64,000 bases of DNA from an uncultured Phascolarctobacterium sp. (GTDB lineage: Bacteria > Bacillota > Negativicutes > Acidaminococcales > Acidaminococcaceae), in contig NZ_CAADXO010000061.1 of assembly GCF_900753045.1 (NCBI RefSeq), forward strand, positions 3,494 to 67,493, in the 5' to 3' direction. The notes under the pieces are model-generated. The model had not been told where the DNA came from. It saw nothing but the letters and a program-made list of their open reading frames with translations, and did not search any database. Shown here piece after piece: positions 1-8,517 of the stretch. Numbering within the stretch: the first letter of the stretch is position 1; each line of letters begins with the position of its first letter. The position numbers and the translations under genes are program-made.

Positions 1-1333
1 AGATGCCGGTGGAGGCTGCCATAGTCAGGTACCAGCCGATATCAACAACAGCACCGACGATGATGCAGGCTACCGCACCTTGGAAGGTGAAGCCGCGCCA
101 GAAAAGGCTGAGCATGATAGCAGAGCCGAAGGCTGCACCGAATACGCCCCAGGCGTTGGCAACCAGCTCCATAATGCTGCCTGCACGCGGGGAATCGGCA
201 ATAAGCAGAGCTACGAAGGAGATAACGAGTACAACGATACGGCCAGCCCAAAGCATTTCCTTGTCACCGGACTGGTATTTGCGGATTACCGGCTTATAAA
301 CGTCGCTGGCAAAGGCAGAAGCGGAAGCGAGCAGCTGACTGGAAGCAGTGCTCATAGAAGCTGCCAATACACCGGAAAGCAGGATACCGCTCATCAGAGC
401 CGGGAAAATGCTGCGAACCATGGCGATGAATACCAGAGAGTTTTGATTGATGTTTTCATCCATGCCCAGATACATACGGCCGACAACGCCTACCATGGTA
501 GCGAAGAAGCAGATGAGGGCGGTCCAGCTGATAGCGATAACAGCGGATTTCTTCATTTCCTTTTGGGATTTGAGGGACATGAAGCGGATGATGATGTGTG
601 GCATACCGAAGTAGCCCAGGCCCCAGCCGAAGCCGGAGATAATATCAGAGGTTTTGGCAACCGGATTCCAGTAATCGGGCGGAATGCCGGCAACAGCCTG
701 CGGATTGATTAAGGATACTGCGAAGATAGGTGCAATCAGCAGAGAACCGAGAATCATCAGGCCTTGATAGAAGTCAGTCCAGCAAACAGCGGAGAAGCCG
801 CCTAAGAAGGTGTAGCCGATGATGATGAAGGCGGCCACATACATGGTGTAGGTCTGGTCAATGCCGATAACGGTGTTGAACAGAGTACCGCAAGCCTTGA
901 TACTGGAAGCGGAATAAATAGTATATGCGATAAGGAAAACGATTGCACAGATTACCTGCAGCACGTGGGACTTAGATAAAAAACGGTTGCTGAGGTACTG
1001 CGGAATAGTGATGGCATCGTTGGCTACAATAGAAAAACGACGCAGGCGCGGAGCCTGGAAAATCCAGCTTAAGGAATAGCCGGTGAGCAGGCCGATACTG
1101 ATCCAGGCCTGACCGAGACCGAGAGCGTAGATAGATGTCGGCAAGCCCATGAGTACCCAGGCACTCATATCCGAAGCACCGGCAGAAAGAGCGGTTACCC
1201 ACGGTCCCATCTGACGGCCGCCGAGGAAGTAGGTCTTTTCACCACCCTGACGATTTTTATAGAAGAACCAGATACCGATTGACAACATGAATAGCAGGTA
1301 GACGATGAAGACTACCATTTCTGTATAATTCAC
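1..1333 (-). CDS. putP: Sodium/proline symporter PutP, 3' end outside window
   Basis: Inner-membrane Na+:proline symporter of the solute:sodium symporter (SSS) family. My minus-strand translation runs open from a GTG at 1333 to the window edge: 444 codons, against roughly 490-500 for the family, so only the C-terminus is missing. Family motifs seen are SAGASDMSAWVLMGLP near residue 55, GWGLGYFGMPHII in the middle, and AASMSTASSQLLASASAF in the Na+-site helix. The gene has many hydrophobic helices. GTG 1333 is preferred because GGAGG lies about 7 nt upstream; GTG 1339 is in frame but too close to it. It is transcribed away from the DUF401 gene on the same strand, from its own promoter. Confidence 0.93.
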   Translation of the reverse strand, partial: MNYTEMVVFIVYLLFMLSIGIWFFYKNRQGGEKTYFLGGRQMGPWVTALSAGASDMSAWVLMGLPTSIYALGLGQAWISIGLLTGYSLSWIFQAPRLRRFSIVANDAITIPQYLSNRFLSKSHVLQVICAIVFLIAYTIYSASSIKACGTLFNTVIGIDQTYTMYVAAFIIIGYTFLGGFSAVCWTDFYQGLMILGSLLIAPIFAVSLINPQAVAGIPPDYWNPVAKTSDIISGFGWGLGYFGMPHIIIRFMSLKSQKEMKKSAVIAISWTALICFFATMVGVVGRMYLGMDENINQNSLVFIAMVRSIFPALMSGILLSGVLAASMSTASSQLLASASAFASDVYKPVIRKYQSGDKEMLWAGRIVVLVISFVALLIADSPRAGSIMELVANAWGVFGAAFGSAIMLSLFWRGFTFQGAVACIIVGAVVDIGWYLTMAASTGI

Positions 1334-1368
1334 AAACACCCCTCCAAAATTTAAGAATAGATAACACT

Positions 1369-1398
1369 ATTATACACTTAAACTTTAGGCTACTGCAA
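1369..1398 (-). promoter_or_regulatory. Promoter of putP
   Basis: Read on the minus strand: -35 TTGCAG (1393-1398), 18-nt spacer, -10 TATAAT (1369-1374), about 30 nt upstream of the GTG start. The rest of the 157-nt gap to the DUF401 gene shows nothing else. Confidence 0.6.
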
Positions 1399-1490
1399 GC
1401 AAATAATAAAAATAAAGTGCTTAATCTGCAGCGGACAGTGTTTTGTGGACTAATCCTAACACTGATTGCTGCCAACTAAGCACTAAAAAT

Positions 1491-2702
1491 TTACCATGTA
1501 AAATATGTATAAACTGTAAAGATAGTCAGAATAATGATTTCGCCAAGCAGTACTGGCTTAAGCGTTTTGAAAAAGTTGGCTTTGAAATAATCGACGGTGA
1601 TAACAAGGCACATATGCGTCGGCGTGAGCATCTGTCCGGCAATACCGAAGGCCATGGCAACGCCGGCCAGGTTCAGGCTGCCTGTCTGCATAGCAGCGAC
1701 AATGGGCATAACGATGGCTACGTGTCCTTGCGACATGCCGGTGAGTACGCCGATGATGAAGCTGACACAGGCGATGATAACAGGCACCGGCAGCGGCGAG
1801 CTTTGGAAGGCAGCAACGATTTCCTGCAGCACATGGGTGACGGTCAGAATCTGAATGAAGTAGAGGATGCAGAGCACATTGAGAAACATTTTGATGTCCA
1901 GCGCACCGATAACAACATCCTTGAGGCCAACCTCGCGCTTAGTAAAGCGCAGTACCAGAAACAGGCAGGCTGTGACCAGGCCCATGCCGGCGGAGGCGTT
2001 CAAGCCGCAGAATACTACGAGAATAAAGGTAATAATGACAGGCGAAAGCGCCAGCCATAAATCCTGCATACCCTGACTGTCATTGGCAATTTTTTCGGTA
2101 CGGCTGTTTTCCGCTTTGATGGGGCGGATGAGAACAAACCAGCCGGCGGCGAAGGCCAGTACGGTTAGCCAGGCCAGATGCAGAATGAATTCACCGTAGC
2201 TAACGCCGGCGATGTTGCAGGCCATAATCATACCGGGAATAATCGGGCTGGAAAATTCAAAGATGTGACGGAACCAGAAATTGATGGCTGCCTTGTGGTC
2301 CTGTTCGATAGGGATATTTTTGCTGGCTTCCTCTACAATAGGAGCCGAGAAGCGCGCGCCGCCAAGTGACGGCAGCAGGCCTAAGAAGGCAGGCATCACG
2401 GCCAGGGTTACCTTAGCGCTGGAAAAGATGCGCTGCAGCGCCTGCACCATACCGGCCAGAGCACCGCTGGTGCGCAGCTCGATTTCCAGGCACATGACAA
2501 AATAAAGGGCAAAAAGAATATCATAGGTGCGCGGCATTGTTAATGTTTCGCGTAATGCCTGCACCAGATACGGCAGTTCCGGTGCTTTCATCAGCCAGAT
2601 AAAAATACCGCTGGTGAGCATACAGGGGCCTATGGGAATGTGACGCCGCAGCATGAGGATGATCATGAGCATGGCGATTGTAAGCAGAAGAAATATATTC
2701 AT
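1491..2702 (-). CDS. DUF401-family integral membrane protein
   Basis: A 403-residue polytopic membrane protein with about ten hydrophobic helices. It resembles the DUF401 (TIGR00529-type) proteins, which belong to the ion/organic-anion transporter fold. Family-like features are the N-terminal PIGPCMLTSG region, LPSLGGARFSAPIVEEA around residue 110, and the C-terminal TGMSQGHVAIVMPI and LTPTHMCLVIT segments, re-entrant-loop-like repeats typical of such carriers. The substrate is unknown. ATG 2702 was chosen because AAAGGA lies 8-10 nt upstream; a longer frame to 2786 has no ribosome-binding site. It lies upstream of putP on the same strand but is separated by 157 nt carrying putP's own promoter. 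Confidence 0.75.
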   Translation of the reverse strand: MNIFLLLTIAMLMIILMLRRHIPIGPCMLTSGIFIWLMKAPELPYLVQALRETLTMPRTYDILFALYFVMCLEIELRTSGALAGMVQALQRIFSSAKVTLAVMPAFLGLLPSLGGARFSAPIVEEASKNIPIEQDHKAAINFWFRHIFEFSSPIIPGMIMACNIAGVSYGEFILHLAWLTVLAFAAGWFVLIRPIKAENSRTEKIANDSQGMQDLWLALSPVIITFILVVFCGLNASAGMGLVTACLFLVLRFTKREVGLKDVVIGALDIKMFLNVLCILYFIQILTVTHVLQEIVAAFQSSPLPVPVIIACVSFIIGVLTGMSQGHVAIVMPIVAAMQTGSLNLAGVAMAFGIAGQMLTPTHMCLVITVDYFKANFFKTLKPVLLGEIIILTIFTVYTYFTW

Positions 2703-2836
2703 AAACAGTTTTTCCTTTCGGTTGCGTAATTGTTGGCAAGTACCAAGTAATTGCTGATGATGTTTATTTATTATACACCCTGCCACAAAAAAATCATAAT
2801 AAAACTGTAAAAAATCTTAGTATGGGATGCAAATAA

Positions 2837-2845
2837 TGCTATAAT
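2837..2845 (+). promoter_or_regulatory. Extended -10 promoter of the Septu-like module
   Basis: TGC followed by TATAAT (2840-2845), 33 nt before the ptuA start, is an extended -10 element. No good -35 hexamer is visible. It is followed by the ribosome-binding site GGAGG at 2866-2870. Confidence 0.55.
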
Positions 2846-2877
2846 GTAAGCAGAGATACAGAAACGGAGGTCAGATT

Positions 2878-4194
2878 ATGCAGATAGAAAGATTAAGGCT
2901 GAAGAATTTCCGTTGTTACGATGAGCTTGATATTGATTTTGAACCTAAGCTGACAGTTATTGTAGGCGAAAACGGCAAGGGCAAGACGGCGATTTTTGAT
3001 GCGCTGGCAATTGCTCTGGAGCCCTATCTGCGCAGCTTTGATGCCAGTGGCCGGCAAATTACTCCCCAGGATGTACGGCGTGTGCCTGTTTATAAAAAGG
3101 ATATGCGTCATATTGATGGCATGGAATGTCATTATCCTGTAGAAATTAAGCTGGAGGGTGAGGTTTACGGAAAAAAGCTTACCTGTACCCGCCGTCTGCT
3201 GGAGGGCAATGTGCCCGAGGATGATGCGGATGAGCTGTGCGAGCGTGGCTGCGCACTGACGCATGACGCACGGGAGAACGGCAACAAGCTGCTGCCGGTG
3301 CTGGCCTATTACGGTACCCAGCGCATTTGGGTAGACAGCAAGCTGATGACGAATTTTCACAAGTCACTGACGGAACGCAAGGTAGGCTACGAGGAATGCC
3401 TGGAGCCTTCATCGTCCTACAGCACTTTCGGCAAATGGTTTGAGTACGTTACCAAGTGTGCGCAGTCAGAGCAGCAGTACAGCGCCGAGGTGAAGCGCAA
3501 TGTGATGCTGAAGAATGCAATTCAGAACGCTGTAGATGTGTGCCTGGAAAGTACCGGCCTGCGTGATTTGTATTATAATTATCGCCTGAAATGCTTTGTT
3601 GTCAGCCATCCTGATATGGGCGAGATGGTGGTAGATGAATTGAGCGACGGCTTCCGCAGTATTATCAGTATGGTGGCTGACCTGGCCTATCGCATGGCGC
3701 GTCTGAATCCGCAGCTGCGTGAAGAAGCGGTAACCAAGACACCGGGCCTTGTATTGATTGATGAGGTGGAAATGCATCTGCATCCGCTGTGGCAGCAGAC
3801 GGTACTGCTGGATTTACAGAAAACCTTCCCGATGGTGCAGTTTGTGGTGACTACGCATAGTGCCCAGGTGCTGAGCAGTGTGCCGGCTGAGAGCATCCGC
3901 GTACTGGCCTGGGGCAAGCAGTTCGAAGGCGTGCGCCACGTAGATTTTTCCTTAGGTGCCAACAGCTATCAGCTGCTGCAGGATATCCAAAATGTGAGCC
4001 CACGTCCGCAATCACTGCAGATTGTGCAGGATTTAAAGCGTTATCTGCAGCTTGTTAGCGAGGATGCCTGGGATACGCCGGAGGCGCTGGAGCTGCGCAA
4101 AAAGCTGGATAAATGGTCCAAGGGCAAGGAGCCTGCTCTGCTGCGTGCGGATATGGATATCCGTATGCGTCAGTTCCGCAGGAGGCGCTCATGA
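2878..4194 (+). CDS. ptuA: PtuA-like AAA ATPase, Septu-type defence module
   Basis: A 438-residue SMC/RecF-like ATPase. Walker A is GENGKGKT (30-37) after an N-terminal LKNFRCY element. The family motif LAYYGTQRIW is near 142-151. The ABC-type signature LSDGFRS is at 255-261, Walker B LVLIDEVEMHLHP at 291-303, and the switch TTHSAQ at 325-330. In Septu, and in the retron-associated version, such an ATPase pairs with an HNH nuclease to stop phage; the exact mechanism here is inferred. The stop overlaps the start of the nuclease gene by 4 nt (ATGA), so the two are translationally coupled. No TOPRIM domain is present, which argues against OLD-family proteins. GC content and codon use do not obviously differ from the neighbours. 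Confidence 0.82.
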   Translation: MQIERLRLKNFRCYDELDIDFEPKLTVIVGENGKGKTAIFDALAIALEPYLRSFDASGRQITPQDVRRVPVYKKDMRHIDGMECHYPVEIKLEGEVYGKKLTCTRRLLEGNVPEDDADELCERGCALTHDARENGNKLLPVLAYYGTQRIWVDSKLMTNFHKSLTERKVGYEECLEPSSSYSTFGKWFEYVTKCAQSEQQYSAEVKRNVMLKNAIQNAVDVCLESTGLRDLYYNYRLKCFVVSHPDMGEMVVDELSDGFRSIISMVADLAYRMARLNPQLREEAVTKTPGLVLIDEVEMHLHPLWQQTVLLDLQKTFPMVQFVVTTHSAQVLSSVPAESIRVLAWGKQFEGVRHVDFSLGANSYQLLQDIQNVSPRPQSLQIVQDLKRYLQLVSEDAWDTPEALELRKKLDKWSKGKEPALLRADMDIRMRQFRRRRS

Positions 4195-4970
4195 AACGTG
4201 TTTATAAAAGCAAGGAAGAACCGGAGCTGCTGAAGCAGTACCGGCTGCATAATCCCGAGGAAACCTGGGAGCATTTCCGCCGTCGCTGCCGCAGGGGTTA
4301 TAAACAGGTGCGGGAAGCAATTTTGCGTGACCAGCACGGCCTTTGCGCCTATTGTGAGGTAGGCATTAAGCTGGCGGAGGAGGAAGGTGAGGTTGACGAC
4401 TTCCGCGTAGAGCATTTTTATCCGAAAAATGCCACGCAGGAGCATGGACACAACTATCATCTGGATTGGCGCAATCTGTTGGGGGTGTGCCACGGCGGCA
4501 GTCAGCCTTATGTGCCTGATCCGGAGTGGCGCTATTCCAGCCAGAAGCGTGACCGCAGCTGCGATGTGCCCAAGGGAGGGCGCGAGATAACAAGCTATAT
4601 TCTCAATCCGCTGAAGATTCCCGGTAAAATCCGTTTGTTCCGTTATGCGGAGCATAGCGGGCGGATGTATGTAGACGAAGATACCTGCCCCAAAGATTTG
4701 CAGGGCAGGGCGCGCAGTACCATCCGCGAGCTGAACTTAAACGCGCCGCGGCTGATGCGCATGCGCCGCGAGGTAATCCATACACTGGAGGACCAGATAA
4801 GTGATGAGCTTAGTAAGGGCCGAGATCTGAATGAAGTGTTGGAAATGCTGGCAACTATCTGTCTGGTGCCTGATTATAATGGCGTAACGCTGCCGTTCTT
4901 TTCCGTTATCCGTTGGTATCTGGGTGAGGCGGCGGAAGAAGTTATCCGTTCGAGCGGAGCAAATCTGTAG
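4191..4970 (+). CDS. ptuB: PtuB-like HNH nuclease (TIGR02646 type)
   Basis: A 259-residue HNH endonuclease, effector partner of the upstream ATPase. Zinc-knuckle cysteines are seen in CAYC (52-55) with a later Cys/His pair (C100, H101). The HNH core is VEHFYPKN (E74-H75) followed by LDWRNLLGVC (N95). This is the arrangement of the TIGR02646 proteins found in Septu and Ec78-type retron systems. ATG 4191 has GGAGG at 4181-4185 and overlaps the ptuA stop. A strong terminator follows directly, so ptuAB forms a closed two-gene unit. No reverse transcriptase or retron RNA is visible nearby. The target (phage DNA or tRNA) cannot be read from sequence. Confidence 0.82.
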   Translation: MKRVYKSKEEPELLKQYRLHNPEETWEHFRRRCRRGYKQVREAILRDQHGLCAYCEVGIKLAEEEGEVDDFRVEHFYPKNATQEHGHNYHLDWRNLLGVCHGGSQPYVPDPEWRYSSQKRDRSCDVPKGGREITSYILNPLKIPGKIRLFRYAEHSGRMYVDEDTCPKDLQGRARSTIRELNLNAPRLMRMRREVIHTLEDQISDELSKGRDLNEVLEMLATICLVPDYNGVTLPFFSVIRWYLGEAAEEVIRSSGANL

Positions 4971-4976
4971 CGTTTA

Positions 4977-5009
4977 AATCCTGTCTGCGATGCAGGCAGG
5001 ATTTTTTTG
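4977..5009 (+). terminator. Terminator of ptuAB
   Basis: GC-rich stem (ATCCTGTCTGC / GCAGGCAGGAT, one bulge) with a GATG-type loop, followed by seven T. It closes the defence module. Confidence 0.85.
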
Positions 5010-5037
5010 TTGGATGAAGAATAATATAAAATGGTTC

Positions 5038-5066
5038 TTGAAGCATGAAATTTTGATAAATACACT
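5038..5066 (+). promoter_or_regulatory. Promoter of the nucleotide-sugar cluster
   Basis: -35 TTGAAG (5038-5043), 17-nt spacer, -10 TACACT (5061-5066), 20 nt before the start of the phosphohexomutase gene, which has an AAAGGAG ribosome site. Confidence 0.55.
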
Positions 5067-5086
5067 ATAAAAAGGAGAATAGACAA

Positions 5087-6457
5087 ATGCAAGTTACGAA
5101 CAAGGCTTTTAAGGCCTACGATGTACGCGGCGTTTACCCCACAGAAGTTAACGAGGAAATGGCTTACCGTATGGGACGCATTTTTTCGGCAATGTTCGCT
5201 GCGGAAACTGTTGTTGTAGGACATGATATCCGCCTTAGCGGCAGAGCATTGGTTGATGCACTGACGGAGGGATTGCGCCATGGCGGCACCAGGGTTATTG
5301 ATATCGGCCAATGCGGTACGGAAATGATTTATTTTGCTACCGCTCATCTGAAGGCAGACGGCGGTATCATGGTTACTGCCAGCCATAATCCCAAGGAATA
5401 TAACGGCATGAAGTTGGTACGCCGTGATGCACGTCCTGTTTCCAGCGATACCGGTCTGAAGGAAATCGGTGAGATGGTTGCTACAACCAAGGAGTTCGTG
5501 CATAAGGTAGTAGCAGGCAAGACTATGGGTGCTTTGGAGCAGATGGATATTATGCCTGCCTATATCGAGCATTTGCTGACCTATGTTGATACAAGTGTGC
5601 TTAAGCCGATGAAGATTGTTGCCAACCCCGGCAATGGCGGTGCCGGTCCGATTTTGAAAGAACTGGCGAAGCATCTGCCGTTTGAGTTTATCACGCTGAA
5701 CGAAACGCCTGACGGCACCTTCCCGAACGGTGTGCCTAACCCGCTGCTGCTGCCCAACCGTGAGGCTACAGCGAAGGTTGTGCGTGAGAGCGGTGCGGAT
5801 TTGGGTATTGCCTGGGATGGCGACTTCGACCGCTGTTTCCTCTTTGACGAGAAGGCAGATTTTATTGAGGGATATTATATTGTCGGTCTGCTGGCAGAGG
5901 TTTTTCTGCACAAGGAGCCTGGTGCGAAGATTATGTTCGACCCGCGTCTAACCTGGAACACAGAAGCTATTTTGCAGCGTGACGGCGGTGTGCCTGTACG
6001 CTGCAAGAGCGGCCATGCTTTTATGAAGGAATGCATGCGCAACAATGACGTGCTGTATGGCGGCGAAATGAGCGCGCATCATTATTTCCGCGATTTCTCC
6101 TGCTGCGACAGCGGCATGATTCCCTGGCTGCTGGTAACCGAGCTGATGTGCCGCAGCGGCAAAAAGCTCAGCGAGCTGGTAGGCGAGCGTGTTGCGATGT
6201 ATCCCTGCAGCGGTGAAATCAACCGCAAGGTGGCAGATTCCGCAGCAGTGTTGGCAGAGCTGGGCAAAAAATATGCTGACGGCGAGCAGGACCATCTGGA
6301 CGGACTGAGCGTTGCCTATGACAACTGGCGCTTTAATGTGCGTGTATCCAATACGGAGCCCGTAATGCGCTTGAACGTAGAAACTAAGGGTGACAAGGAG
6401 CTGCTGGCGGCTAAGACTGCAGAGCTTCTGGAAGTTATCGGCGGCGAAGAAGCATAA
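5087..6457 (+). CDS. Phosphomannomutase/phosphoglucomutase
   Basis: A 456-residue alpha-D-phosphohexomutase interconverting hexose 6- and 1-phosphates in the cytosol, feeding UDP-glucose or GDP-mannose synthesis. Seen: the catalytic phosphoserine loop TASHNP (97-102, Ser99), the Mg2+ loop DGDFDR (244-249), the sugar-binding GGEMSAHHYF loop, and the C-terminal phosphate-binding RVSNTEPVMRLNVE. Length fits ManB/AlgC-type bifunctional enzymes. Which sugar dominates cannot be told; galU and galE directly downstream favour a role as phosphoglucomutase. It is followed after 85 nt, with no terminator, by galU, so the three genes may be cotranscribed. Confidence 0.92.
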   Translation: MQVTNKAFKAYDVRGVYPTEVNEEMAYRMGRIFSAMFAAETVVVGHDIRLSGRALVDALTEGLRHGGTRVIDIGQCGTEMIYFATAHLKADGGIMVTASHNPKEYNGMKLVRRDARPVSSDTGLKEIGEMVATTKEFVHKVVAGKTMGALEQMDIMPAYIEHLLTYVDTSVLKPMKIVANPGNGGAGPILKELAKHLPFEFITLNETPDGTFPNGVPNPLLLPNREATAKVVRESGADLGIAWDGDFDRCFLFDEKADFIEGYYIVGLLAEVFLHKEPGAKIMFDPRLTWNTEAILQRDGGVPVRCKSGHAFMKECMRNNDVLYGGEMSAHHYFRDFSCCDSGMIPWLLVTELMCRSGKKLSELVGERVAMYPCSGEINRKVADSAAVLAELGKKYADGEQDHLDGLSVAYDNWRFNVRVSNTEPVMRLNVETKGDKELLAAKTAELLEVIGGEEA

Positions 6458-6542
6458 TTTCGGATGCCTCCCATAAAGCACAACCTGTGGCGTTAGCGCT
6501 GCTCATGATTTTAATTGAGTCTATAAAAGGAGAAAAGATAAA

Positions 6543-7424
6543 ATGTTTAAACCTGTGCGTAAAGCTGTTATTCCGGCAGCAGGCCTGGGCACACGCTTCC
6601 TGCCTGCAACCAAAGCAACTCCGAAGGAGATGCTGCCGATTGTTGATAAACCTACCATTCAATATATTATCGAAGAAGCTCTTGCTTCCGGCATTGAGGA
6701 TATCCTGATTATTACCGGCCGCAGCAAGCGTGCCATTGAAGACCATTTTGACCGCAGCATTGAGCTGGAGCTGAACCTTGAGGCCAGCGGCAAAACCAAG
6801 GAGCTGGAGCTGGTACGCAAAATTTCCGATATCCGCATTCACTATATCCGCCAAAAGGAACCGCGCGGACTTGGTCACGCTATTTTGTGCGCTAAGCACT
6901 TTGTTGGCGATGAGCCCTTTGCCGTACTGCTGGGAGATGATGTTGTTGACAGTCAAGTGCCTGCACTGAAGCAGCTGATTGATGTTTACGATAAAACAGG
7001 TGCCAGCGTTTTAGGTGTGCAGGAGGTGCCGTTGGAGAAGGTTTCTGCCTATGGTATCGTTGCCGGTGAACCTACTGATGAAGCACGTACCTGCAAGGTA
7101 AACGATATGGTAGAAAAGCCTGCGGTAGAGGAAGCACCCTCTCGTCTAGCGGTTTTGGGCCGTTATGTAATTACACCGGAAATTTTCCCGATTCTGGAGC
7201 AAACTCAGCCCGGCCGTGGTAATGAAATCCAGCTGACCGATGCGCTTAAGGTATTGGCTAAGGAGCAGCCGATGTATGCTTATGACTTTGTAGGCCGTCG
7301 TTATGACGTGGGCGATAAGCAGGGCTTTTTGGAGGCAACTGTAGAAATGGCGCTGAAGCGTCCTGAGCTGCGTGACAAGTTCCTGACCTATCTGCAGGGA
7401 ATCGTTGCAAAGGAGAGCAAATAA
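6543..7424 (+). CDS. galU: UTP-glucose-1-phosphate uridylyltransferase
   Basis: A 293-residue enzyme making UDP-glucose from UTP and glucose 1-phosphate. The nucleotidyltransferase signature AAGLGTRFLPATKATPKEML is at 11-30. LLGDDV carries the metal-binding Asp, and VEKP follows further on. Length is typical of GalU/GtaB. GGAG lies 8-10 nt before the ATG. galE begins 3 nt after its stop, so the two are surely in one operon. UDP-glucose made here is the direct partner sugar nucleotide for the GalE epimerase and for cell-envelope polysaccharides. Confidence 0.96.
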   Translation: MFKPVRKAVIPAAGLGTRFLPATKATPKEMLPIVDKPTIQYIIEEALASGIEDILIITGRSKRAIEDHFDRSIELELNLEASGKTKELELVRKISDIRIHYIRQKEPRGLGHAILCAKHFVGDEPFAVLLGDDVVDSQVPALKQLIDVYDKTGASVLGVQEVPLEKVSAYGIVAGEPTDEARTCKVNDMVEKPAVEEAPSRLAVLGRYVITPEIFPILEQTQPGRGNEIQLTDALKVLAKEQPMYAYDFVGRRYDVGDKQGFLEATVEMALKRPELRDKFLTYLQGIVAKESK

Positions 7425-7427
7425 TTA

Positions 7428-8417
7428 ATGAATATCCTTGTTACCGGCGGAGCAGGTTATATTGGCTCCCATGTAGTGGAGGAGCTGCAAAAGAGCGGCT
7501 TTACTCCTATTGTTTATGATAATTTTTCTACCGGCCATGAGGCGGCAGTGCCTGATGAAGTACAGCTGGTAGAGGGCGATATCCATGATGTGCGTTTTGC
7601 CAAGCATATTATGGAGCAGTTTAAAATTGATGCGGTTATTCATTTTGCTGCCAGCAGTCTGGTAGGCGAATCTATGACCGACCCGGCGAAATATTATTTT
7701 AATAATGTTGAAGGCAGCCTGCATCTTCTGGAGGCTATGCGTGGTGTCGGTGTGGACCGCATGGTATTTTCTTCTACCGCAGCTGTTTACGGTGAGCCGG
7801 AAGCAGTACCTATTACCGAGGACAGCCGTTTGGCACCAACCAATGTTTACGGCCGTACCAAGCTGGCGATTGAAGGCATGCTGGCGGATTATGACCATGC
7901 CTACGATATGCGTTATGTGGCTTTGCGTTATTTTAACGCTGCCGGTGCTTCCCCGACGCGCGATATCGGCGAGGACCACAGCCCGGAAAGCCATCTGATT
8001 CCGCTGATTCTGAAAACGGCGCAGGGCGTGCGCAAGCAGGTTTCTATCTTCGGTACCGATTATCCGACGGCTGATGGTACCTGCGTGCGTGACTACATTC
8101 ATGTCTGCGATTTGGCGAAGGCGCATGTGCTGGCTCTTAAGCATCTTTTGAGCGGTGGCAGCAGCCGTGTATATAACTTGGGCAGTGAAAACGGCTTCAG
8201 TGTACGCCAGATGATTGACAGCGCCAAAAAGGTTACCGGCGTTGACTTTCCCGTTGTGGAGGAGGAGCGTCGGGCCGGTGATCCCGCAAGGCTCATTGCT
8301 TCTTCGGCTAAAATTCGTGAGGAGCTGGGCTGGGAGCCGCAGCACAGCAGTGTAGATGAGGTTATCAGCACCGCGTGGAAGTGGCACAAGGGCCATCCGC
8401 ATGGCTATTGCGGCTAA
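7428..8417 (+). CDS. galE: UDP-glucose 4-epimerase
   Basis: A 329-residue extended short-chain dehydrogenase. It has the NAD-binding GGAGYIGSH at 7-15, the catalytic FSSTAAVYG serine region, and the YGRTK (YxxxK) active-site motif. It interconverts UDP-glucose and UDP-galactose. The length is standard for GalE. The gene sits 3 nt behind galU with no room for a promoter, and a terminator follows. The presence of galU and the absence of galK/galT nearby suggest an envelope-sugar role rather than galactose catabolism. Confidence 0.96.
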   Translation: MNILVTGGAGYIGSHVVEELQKSGFTPIVYDNFSTGHEAAVPDEVQLVEGDIHDVRFAKHIMEQFKIDAVIHFAASSLVGESMTDPAKYYFNNVEGSLHLLEAMRGVGVDRMVFSSTAAVYGEPEAVPITEDSRLAPTNVYGRTKLAIEGMLADYDHAYDMRYVALRYFNAAGASPTRDIGEDHSPESHLIPLILKTAQGVRKQVSIFGTDYPTADGTCVRDYIHVCDLAKAHVLALKHLLSGGSSRVYNLGSENGFSVRQMIDSAKKVTGVDFPVVEEERRAGDPARLIASSAKIREELGWEPQHSSVDEVISTAWKWHKGHPHGYCG

Positions 8418-8440
8418 AAGTAAATAAGTGCATACTAAAA

Positions 8441-8487
8441 AACCGGTTTCCCTGGCGTTTAAGCCGATAGGGAAACCGGTTTTGTTG
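8441..8487. terminator. Bidirectional terminator between galE and the orphan gene
   Basis: Perfect 13-bp inverted repeat AACCGGTTTCCCT / AGGGAAACCGGTT (8441-8453 and 8469-8481) flanked by A and T runs. It serves convergent genes on both strands. Confidence 0.85.
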
Positions 8488-8517
8488 TATACGAAGAAAA
8501 GTTTTGCTGTGCGCAGG

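Noticed and set aside
2878..4970. Retron of the Ec78 type
   Set aside because: The ATPase and HNH genes match, but no reverse transcriptase or msr/msd RNA lies within reach upstream or downstream, so a stand-alone Septu module is the simpler call.
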